A stretch of DNA of 37,661 bases from Clostridium sp. UBA701 (GTDB lineage Bacteria; Bacillota; Clostridia; Clostridiales; Clostridiaceae), in NCBI GenBank assembly GCA_002298125.1, contig DBMJ01000018.1:1-37661 (forward strand). The letters are read 5' to 3'. Under the pieces are notes generated by a model, which was not told the DNA's origin, searched no databases, and worked only from the letters and a program-made list of their open reading frames with translations. Each line of letters opens with the position of its first letter. Positions within the stretch are counted from its first letter, which is position 1. Of this stretch, positions 31,911 to 37,661 are shown piece by piece. Made by a program: the position numbers and the translations under genes.

Positions 31911-33185
31911 ATGCTTACAGTCTACGATAATATATTTCCATGGCTTTTTTGTGTTTATATGTTTCTTCTTCCATTACTGCCAAGCAAGCTTAAGCTTGGG
32001 GGCATTCCTGTGAATGGAGACTCACTGTTTTTATTATTATTGGCAGCATATTTACTAAAGCTGCTTATAGATGTAGATACAAGAAGAAGGTTTGTAAGAG
32101 GAGTAAAAAGTGTATTTACTGATAGTTTGACACTCTTTATGCTACTTTTGACCTTTATAATGCTGTGTTCAACCATATATTCTCAAGATAAAATAATGGC
32201 TATTAAGGAATCTGTAAGATTTTTTAGCTATTTTATACTTTTCTTTATAGTTAAATATGAGCTTACACAAAAGGTTTTTATAGATAATCTCTTAAGAGGT
32301 TTTCTTTTTACTTGCTTTATTATGTTCACCCTAGGTATATTGGATAAGTTTTTTCATCTTAATTTTATTGTACATAGTGAGTTCTATAATCCTTCAAGAT
32401 TGGAAGGTACCCTGGAAAATAGTAATAATCTAGGAGCTTTTTCTATTATAGCAGTATTCCCACTAATAGTACTTACTCTAAAGGAGAAGAGTTGGATTAA
32501 TAGGGTTATATATTTAATTTTAACTGTGTTAGCCCTGCTTAACATGGTGTTTGCAGGCTCTAGAAATAGTTATTTAGCCTTCGCCCTAGGCTGTATAGTT
32601 TTGATACTCATATTTGGGATAAAATACTTGCTTGGCTTTGGGGTTTTGGGTGGAATAGCCTACCTAATACCTATGGTAAGAAGCAGGGTGCTTCAAATAT
32701 TTGATATGGTTCAAAATATGTCTAGAATCGTGGTTTGGAAGACTGCATTAAAAATGATAGGTGATTTCCCTCTTTTAGGGGTAGGTAATGGTAATTTTTA
32801 TACTCGCTATGAGGAGTATGTAAAGAAATATCCGGAGTTAAGGAATTATTATGATGCAGTACAGGTATATCACCCTCACAATATCTTTCTTAAAACCCAG
32901 TGTGAGCTTGGTATAATAGGCTCCATAGCCTTTATGGGAATTTTGGGTAGTGTTGTTTATAAGCTTAAGCAATTTATAGCTATAGTTAAAGATGACTTTT
33001 ATTTAGCTTTTTATAAAGGCTTTGCAGCGTCTTTCATAGCCTTTATCTTCATGAATTGCCTAGATAATTTTTTCTCAGCTCCCAAGGTAATTGCATTTTT
33101 CTGGATTCTATTAGCAGCTTCACAGTCTCTAATTTTTAATAGAAAAGGTCGCAGCTATAATGAAATAAATATTATGCAATATTGA
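31911..33185 (+). CDS. O-antigen ligase/polymerase family membrane protein
   Basis: 424 residues with about ten to twelve hydrophobic helices. The Wzy_C/O-antigen ligase landmarks are present: LEGTLENSNNLGAF near 165, AGSRNSYLAF near 210, and a large loop with GNGNFYTRYEEY and HPHNIFLKTQCELGIIG. Such proteins polymerise or transfer lipid-linked glycans on the outer face of the membrane. Gram-positives have no O-antigen, so an exopolysaccharide or cell-wall glycan is the likely substrate. No glycosyltransferase genes adjoin. ATG 31911 follows AGAGGTGA. The next gene begins 17 bases after the stop. Confidence 0.87.
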   Translation: MLTVYDNIFPWLFCVYMFLLPLLPSKLKLGGIPVNGDSLFLLLLAAYLLKLLIDVDTRRRFVRGVKSVFTDSLTLFMLLLTFIMLCSTIYSQDKIMAIKESVRFFSYFILFFIVKYELTQKVFIDNLLRGFLFTCFIMFTLGILDKFFHLNFIVHSEFYNPSRLEGTLENSNNLGAFSIIAVFPLIVLTLKEKSWINRVIYLILTVLALLNMVFAGSRNSYLAFALGCIVLILIFGIKYLLGFGVLGGIAYLIPMVRSRVLQIFDMVQNMSRIVVWKTALKMIGDFPLLGVGNGNFYTRYEEYVKKYPELRNYYDAVQVYHPHNIFLKTQCELGIIGSIAFMGILGSVVYKLKQFIAIVKDDFYLAFYKGFAASFIAFIFMNCLDNFFSAPKVIAFFWILLAASQSLIFNRKGRSYNEINIMQY

Positions 33186-33202
33186 CAAACAGAGGTGATA
33201 AA

Positions 33203-34339
33203 ATGAGGGTACCAAGAATTATGACTCCAGGACCCACAATGATTTCAGAGAATGTTAGGCTTGCAAGAGCCCAAGAAACCACAAATCCAGATTTAGACCT
33301 ACAGTTTTTTGAGTTCTATAGAGAGCTCTGTGATAAGCTAGCAGGCATAATTAAAACTAATAATGAAGTAAGAGTTTTATGCGGTGAAGGTATTTTAGGC
33401 CTAGAGGCTGCCTGTGCTTCCTTGACAGAAAAGGGAGATAGGGTTCTTGTACTAGACAACGGCATATTTGGAGAAGGCTTTAGTGACTTTGTAACCATGT
33501 ATGGTGGAGAGCCAGTGTTGTTTAAAGGTGACAGAAGAAATGAAATTGACATAATTGAATTGGAGGCATTTTTGCAGAGAGATCACAGCTTTAAATATGC
33601 CACTATTGTACATTGTGATACTCCCACTGGGGTGTTAAATGATCTTTCAAAGATCTGCCCCTTATTAAAAAGCTTTGGAATCCTCACTGTAGTGGACAGT
33701 GTAGCTGCCATGGGTGGAGAAGAACTCAGAGTAGATGATTGGAAAATAGACATTGCCTTAGGTGGGTCTCAAAAATGCTTCTCTACTCCACCAGGATTAA
33801 CTATATTGTCTATAAGTGAAGAGGCCTTTAGGTGTATGGAGGAAAGAAGGACACAAATTCCGTCTTATTATTGCAACCTTCTTATATGGAAGGACTACTA
33901 TTTGAAAAAATGGTTTCCCTATACCATGCCTATAAGCGACTTAATGGGCTTAAACAGAGCCATAGACAACCTTATTGAAGATGGTAACTATGTTAAAAGA
34001 CATAGAGAGATAGGTGAGGCTGTATATAAAACATTAGAGAATGCAGGCCTTGAGTTATATATAAAACAAGGAAGAGCCCACACTGTCACTGCCTTTTTTA
34101 CACCAGCAGGAATTGACAGTGCAGTGCTTAGAAATCTAATGACAGATAAGTATAATGTAATGATAGGAGCATCCTTAGGAGAGTTGAGTGATAAGATACT
34201 TCGTATCGGTCATATGGGCGAAAATGCTCGCATAGATAAGGTAGCCTACTGCCTAAGCTCACTGCAAATGGCCCTTAAGGAGCTAGGATATAAAACAAAA
34301 GTGGATATGGCAGAAATGTTTTTTAAAAACCTAAACTAA
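33203..34339 (+). CDS. Class V aminotransferase, second family member
   Basis: 378 residues of the alanine-glyoxylate/serine-pyruvate family. MTPGPTMI near the start, HCDTPTG (137-143), cofactor aspartate D165 (VVDSVAAMGG) and PLP lysine K191 (GGSQKCFSTPPG). Similarity to the serine-operon enzyme is only family-level. The frame opens upstream at 33182 over the end of the ligase gene, but ATG 33203 has AGAGGTGAT in front and gives the usual N-terminus. It follows the O-antigen-ligase-type gene by 17 bases, an odd partner: it may supply an amino acid or modify a glycan precursor, or simply share the transcript. Substrate unknown. Confidence 0.86.
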   Translation: MRVPRIMTPGPTMISENVRLARAQETTNPDLDLQFFEFYRELCDKLAGIIKTNNEVRVLCGEGILGLEAACASLTEKGDRVLVLDNGIFGEGFSDFVTMYGGEPVLFKGDRRNEIDIIELEAFLQRDHSFKYATIVHCDTPTGVLNDLSKICPLLKSFGILTVVDSVAAMGGEELRVDDWKIDIALGGSQKCFSTPPGLTILSISEEAFRCMEERRTQIPSYYCNLLIWKDYYLKKWFPYTMPISDLMGLNRAIDNLIEDGNYVKRHREIGEAVYKTLENAGLELYIKQGRAHTVTAFFTPAGIDSAVLRNLMTDKYNVMIGASLGELSDKILRIGHMGENARIDKVAYCLSSLQMALKELGYKTKVDMAEMFFKNLN

Positions 34340-34343
34340 ATTT

Positions 34344-34375
34344 AAAAACCCGAAGGTATAAGCCCTCGGGTTTTT
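34344..34375. terminator. Bidirectional terminator
   Basis: Perfect 10-base arms aaaaacccga (34344-34353) and tcgggttttt (34366-34375), extended by two more pairs after a mismatch. It lies between the aminotransferase and the convergent M1 peptidase gene. Confidence 0.9.
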
Positions 34376-34376
34376 G

Positions 34377-35894
34377 TTATTGTGCCTGCAGCCAAGTTTT
34401 AAAGAAGGCTGACCAATCTTTTTTTGTAGTATCCTCTACTACCTTTATAAAATCCTTTGTCTTTGCATTTTTAAACTTATAGGAATCAAAATATGTGGTG
34501 AGAATCTTAAAGAAGACTTCATCGCCCACTTCAATTCGGAGTTTATTTAACATTATAGCCCCTTTTCTATAAACAAGGGGTCCATAGTCACTCCAATTTT
34601 GAAAGTTGTTAACAGGACGAAGTATTACCTCATTTCCCCTTAGCTGGCCCTTCTGGGCCTCGAATCTATTTTCTATATTTGTAATATATCCCTTAAAATT
34701 ATCTCTCTTTTCATAGAACACTGCCTCTGAATAAGTAGCAAAGCTTTCATCCAGCCAGGCCTCATCGATTTCGTCATTGCCAACTGCACTATACCACCAT
34801 TGATGGGCGGTTTCATGTACAATAGTATATTCTAAAAGGCTATTGAGCTTTGAGGAATTGTAATAGCCCTCATTAATATACACTAAGCCAGGGTACTCCA
34901 TTCCGGAACTGAAGTTTGTGGCTACCACACAATAGCTATTGTAGGGATATTTTCCGTAAACAGTACTAAATAGCTTAATGGAATCTACCGCAGCCTTTAG
35001 AGCTAGCTCTCTTCCAATTTCATTGCCAGGAAGGTAGAAGGATTTTATTTTTACACCCTCCCATTGAGCCTCATCTACCTTGAATTTACTGCTGGCTATC
35101 CAAGCAAAGTCACGTACACATTTTTCCTCATAGGTACAGGTTTTCCAATCCCCATCCTTATTTTCTTCTACTAGGCTGCCTGTAGATGCAATTACATAAT
35201 TTGAGGGGAGCTTAAGAGAAACCTTATAGTTGGACACATCACTATAAAAGGGGTCGCCAATTTTGTAGTAAGGATCTAAGTTCCAACCAGTTTCATCATA
35301 GACTGCAGCTATGGGGTACCAATTTCCCAGGTTGAAGACCCCTTTGTACGCTCCAAAGCGGTCAGTGGCTTTTGGGATAGTCACCTTAAAACTCAATTCT
35401 AGAGCAATTCTTTCTCCGGGCTTTAGGGATTTTTCCAAAGGAACCTTAAGTATTGTTTTATCAACACCCCCAATGGAATACTGAAGCTTTTTATTGTTAT
35501 GAGTTATTGTTGTAATTTCAGTACCACCAGGATTAAAACCTTCGGGAAAGGTACCACTAAAGTTATCAAATAAAACAGGAGCAGTTTCTGCAGTTGCATA
35601 GGCATTAGGGTATAGATGAAAATATATCTCATTTAAGGTGGTATTGCAGTTGTTTATATAATCAATCTTCTGCACACCTTCTAGAAGATTCTTATCAGCA
35701 TAAAGTACTGCATTAATGTTATAGTTTGAAAGGTTAGAAGGTTTATCAGTAGCCTTTTCCTCTGTTCTTATGGGAATGCTTACATCTTTAACAGGGGCGT
35801 TACTTACGTTAAGCTTTTGACATCCAGTTCCCGTAAGGATAAATAATGCAGTAAACAAGCTTATGGCAAGGCGATTTAAAGGTTTTTTAATCAT
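34377..35894 (-). CDS. M1 family metallopeptidase lipoprotein
   Basis: 505 residues. Signal peptide with lipobox ending at C25 (TGTGC). M1 gluzincin site: HETAH (360-364) with the third ligand E383 (LDESFATY). The substrate-amine motif usually GxMEN is GMEYPG (331-336), so the aminopeptidase specificity may differ. At 505 residues it is shorter than full M1 aminopeptidases and lacks the long C-terminal helical domain. It should act outside the cell. The ATG at 35894 is fixed by the signal peptide, but the strong AAGGAGGT is about 33 bases upstream with a hairpin between. It diverges from the TPR pseudo-peptidase gene. Confidence 0.9.
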   Translation of the reverse strand: MIKKPLNRLAISLFTALFILTGTGCQKLNVSNAPVKDVSIPIRTEEKATDKPSNLSNYNINAVLYADKNLLEGVQKIDYINNCNTTLNEIYFHLYPNAYATAETAPVLFDNFSGTFPEGFNPGGTEITTITHNNKKLQYSIGGVDKTILKVPLEKSLKPGERIALELSFKVTIPKATDRFGAYKGVFNLGNWYPIAAVYDETGWNLDPYYKIGDPFYSDVSNYKVSLKLPSNYVIASTGSLVEENKDGDWKTCTYEEKCVRDFAWIASSKFKVDEAQWEGVKIKSFYLPGNEIGRELALKAAVDSIKLFSTVYGKYPYNSYCVVATNFSSGMEYPGLVYINEGYYNSSKLNSLLEYTIVHETAHQWWYSAVGNDEIDEAWLDESFATYSEAVFYEKRDNFKGYITNIENRFEAQKGQLRGNEVILRPVNNFQNWSDYGPLVYRKGAIMLNKLRIEVGDEVFFKILTTYFDSYKFKNAKTKDFIKVVEDTTKKDWSAFFKTWLQAQ

Positions 35895-35905
35895 AATGAA
35901 TTACA

Positions 35906-35935
35906 GCAGAGAAATACTCTGCCTTTTACCTCCTT
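35906..35935 (-). promoter_or_regulatory. Shine-Dalgarno and hairpin far upstream of the M1 start
   Basis: On the minus strand AAGGAGGT (35928-35935) is followed by a perfect stem, GCAGAG-tattt-CTCTGC (35906-35922), and only then, after 11 bases, the ATG. If the stem folds, the distance from ribosome site to start shrinks to about 16 bases. No alternative start codon lies at normal spacing from AAGGAGGT. Confidence 0.55.
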
Positions 35936-35990
35936 AATAAAATAGTTTCACTTTATTATAGTAGTCTTTCCATGTGAATACTAAACTATA

Positions 35991-36038
35991 ACCCTTTATG
36001 TTATTATTAATTATATGCTACTTATATAATTAAAGGGT
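35991..36038. repeat. Nested inverted repeats between divergent peptidase genes
   Basis: ACCCTTTA (35991-35998) and TAAAGGGT (36031-36038) enclose AATTATAT (36009-36016) and ATATAATT (36024-36031). They lie in the 263-base space between the M1 gene and the TPR gene and could be a shared control site. Confidence 0.4.
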
Positions 36039-36099
36039 AAAAATCCTGTAGAACATATAAAAAAGAGTGTACTTTTTTTCGACATTATTTAATAAGTGT

Positions 36100-36127
36100 T
36101 TTACATAGCCTTTTAAAAGTGTATTAT
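36100..36127 (+). promoter_or_regulatory. Promoter of the TPR pseudo-peptidase gene
   Basis: TTTACA (36100-36105), a 16-base spacer and TATTAT (36122-36127), five of six at each box. Predicted start near 36134, about 24 bases before the ATG. Confidence 0.55.
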
Positions 36128-36157
36128 GAATATAATAGAAAAATTCAGGAGGAAGTT

Positions 36158-37603
36158 ATGAGAATCAGATATAAAAAAATAACACTGATAATTACGGCTT
36201 CTTTTGTGGCTATAGTATTGTTCTATGCTTCCTTATTTGGACCAATCATAAAGGATAGTTATTTGAAGTCCTTTAAAACAGATTCCTATGGTAGTGTAGT
36301 GTTATATTATACTGAAAACATGGATGCTGCAGTGGAGCCTATTAAAGCCTATTTAGAAGAGGGAATAATAGTTAACGACAAGCTGTGGGGAAAAGAAGAA
36401 CTCCCAGAGCTTAAACTTTACCTTCACAGCGATGCACAAAAATATAAGGACTATATGGAGACCAAGAGGGATAAGGTAGAAGGAAATAAGGACGATATTG
36501 TAGATCTGCTAATAGAGGATGTATATAGAGGTTTTTTTGCACTGTCTGAAGAGCCAGCCTTGACTAAGGAACGAATAATGAAAATATACTCAAACTACAG
36601 GATGAATGTATGGCTGAGGAAGAATAACATCTCAGGCAGCAATATTCCTAGATGGTTTACTGAGGGAACCTTGGCTTACCTTAGCAAGCCTAAAAATACT
36701 ACTATTAAGGAAGGGACTTTTTCAACTATGTCATTTAAAAGCCTTACCAGCAGTAAGGACTGGGAGAAGAACTCCCAGGGGAAAATGGATGCATATATCC
36801 AAAGTTATTGTGCAGTAGATGAGCTTATATTGGAGAAGGGTGAAGAGGGGTTAAAAAAAATATTTATTTCTTCAAAAGATATGGGCTTTGATGCAGCCTT
36901 TGCCTCTGTGATGCAGTACAGTGTGGAAAATTACGAATCAAGTTATCTTAAAAATTGGGTGAAGAGCACTAAAAATAGAACTGGCACAGTGGCTATGAAC
37001 AAGGTGGACTATGAAAAAATAGGGAAAGCCATAGAGAGCTATATAAGTAAACACCCTTCAAATTTAGACGCATATATTGATTTGTCAAAGGTGTACATGA
37101 TGCTTAAGGAGGATGGAAAAAGAGAAGATATCCTTGTACGGGCAATTCTTCAAAATCCATCAGCAGACAAGGCTTATTATGAGCTGGGCTATCACTATTT
37201 GACGGTGAAAAACTATGATAAATCACTAGAAAACTTTAAGAGGGCATTAGAGCTTAAGCCTGACAATAGCTCCTACGCCTCATCACTATCAGAGATAGAG
37301 CTGCTTTTTAACGGGAAAGAGGCCGTAACATTTGCAAACAAGGCTTCAGAATTAGCGCAAAAACAGAACAGCAGCAGCTACGCTTTTATAAAAAACAAGG
37401 CTGAGTCCATCAAAAAATATGTAGACAGTGCAAAAACTGCAGCCTCCTATGAAGCATGTCTATCACTTGTTAAAAGTGAATATTTGTCAAGCAGCAGCTT
37501 AAAAATAGCGCTTATTGATAAAACCCTTTCAGAGTATTCAACAGGGAGTACTAAGCTAAAGAATGATATGCTTAAGCTTAGAAAAGAATTGTCTAAAAGT
37601 TAG
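36158..37603 (+). CDS. Membrane-anchored TPR protein with degenerate peptidase-MA-like domain
   Basis: 481 residues. One N-terminal membrane segment (about 8-30) anchors an outward-facing domain. PRWFTEGTLAY (164-174) is the segment that carries the third zinc ligand (E169) in MA-type peptidases, where an HExxH lies about 18 residues before the proline. Here that position reads NYRMN (146-150), with no histidine or glutamate, so zinc catalysis is not expected. After about 300 come TPR units, clearest at DKAYYELGYHYLTVKNYDKSL followed by ENFKRALELKPDN. It starts at ATG 36158 with AGGAGGAAG upstream; the longer frame from 36119 lacks a ribosome site. Probably an envelope scaffold or binding protein. 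Confidence 0.75.
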   Translation: MRIRYKKITLIITASFVAIVLFYASLFGPIIKDSYLKSFKTDSYGSVVLYYTENMDAAVEPIKAYLEEGIIVNDKLWGKEELPELKLYLHSDAQKYKDYMETKRDKVEGNKDDIVDLLIEDVYRGFFALSEEPALTKERIMKIYSNYRMNVWLRKNNISGSNIPRWFTEGTLAYLSKPKNTTIKEGTFSTMSFKSLTSSKDWEKNSQGKMDAYIQSYCAVDELILEKGEEGLKKIFISSKDMGFDAAFASVMQYSVENYESSYLKNWVKSTKNRTGTVAMNKVDYEKIGKAIESYISKHPSNLDAYIDLSKVYMMLKEDGKREDILVRAILQNPSADKAYYELGYHYLTVKNYDKSLENFKRALELKPDNSSYASSLSEIELLFNGKEAVTFANKASELAQKQNSSSYAFIKNKAESIKKYVDSAKTAASYEACLSLVKSEYLSSSSLKIALIDKTLSEYSTGSTKLKNDMLKLRKELSKS

Positions 37604-37632
37604 AGGGGGAGGATACTCCCTCATATTAAGCG

Positions 37633-37661
37633 ATTGTGCCAAATCTTCGATTTGGCACAAT
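37633..37661 (+). terminator. Hairpin at the window edge, probable terminator
   Basis: Perfect 13-base arms attgtgccaaatc (37633-37645) and gatttggcacaat (37649-37661) with loop ttc, running to the last base. The repeat may continue beyond the window, so its full length and any T run cannot be seen. It lies 30 bases after the TPR gene. Confidence 0.55.

Noticed and set aside
1..37661. CRISPR arrays, insertion sequences, prophage or toxin-antitoxin modules
   Set aside because: No spaced direct repeats, transposase, integrase or phage genes were found on either strand.

Overview
The window looks like chromosomal DNA of a low-GC, Gram-positive anaerobe of the Clostridium group. Coding sequence is AT-rich with strong AGGAGG-type ribosome binding sites and occasional GTG/TTG starts. 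Rho-independent terminators separate short operons, many products carry ferredoxin-type cysteine clusters, and there are lipoprotein signal peptides but no outer-membrane genes. I see no phage, insertion sequence, CRISPR array or plasmid backbone. It reads as a stable core-genome segment, and no stretch longer than about 275 bases lacks a gene.

Layout. 1-420: two tRNA-Glu genes (anticodons CTC and TTC) flank a 5S rRNA gene and appear to be part of a tandem 5S/tRNA repeat. 525-595: three exact DnaA boxes just upstream of sfsA. 665-1940: sfsA and a NUDIX hydrolase. 1973-5993 (minus): a MarR regulator and two ABC half-transporters forming an asymmetric heterodimeric exporter, with a clear autoregulatory operator. 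6168-9518: a TIM-barrel protein of unknown function, an EFR1-type flavodoxin/ferredoxin fusion, an 8-cysteine 52-residue protein and an M32 carboxypeptidase. 9579-10712 (minus): an iron-sulfur aldo/keto reductase. 10840-11299: two tandem paralogous four-cysteine miniproteins.

11320-14881: a serine-biosynthesis operon (class V aminotransferase, 3-phosphoglycerate dehydrogenase, DUF1015 protein) with a good sigma-A promoter and a structured intergenic RNA. 15003-18161: an ABC-2 transporter with one ATPase and two paralogous permeases. 18235-19011: tcdA. 19186-21193: a membrane protein with two internal repeats plus a beta-solenoid surface-type protein. 21273-23408: an MFS transporter and a double-GNAT acetyltransferase. 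23531-26532: three tandem M42 aminopeptidases, the third lacking the catalytic glutamate. 26591-28344: a VanZ-like protein converging on a CCA-adding enzyme. 28497-29360: an amidase lipoprotein.

29514-34339: a c-di-GMP phosphodiesterase with a dead GGDEF domain, an O-antigen-ligase-type membrane protein and a second class V aminotransferase, probably one operon. 34377-35894 (minus): an M1 peptidase lipoprotein, divergent from 36158-37603, a membrane-anchored TPR protein that looks like an inactivated gluzincin peptidase. The window ends inside a perfect hairpin.

The best leads for something under-described are the DUF1015 protein locked to serine synthesis, the M42 triplet with a predicted dead subunit, the pseudo-peptidase paired with an M1 peptidase, and three cysteine-rich miniproteins in 3.5 kb. 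Functional calls rest on motifs read by eye; no database search was run.
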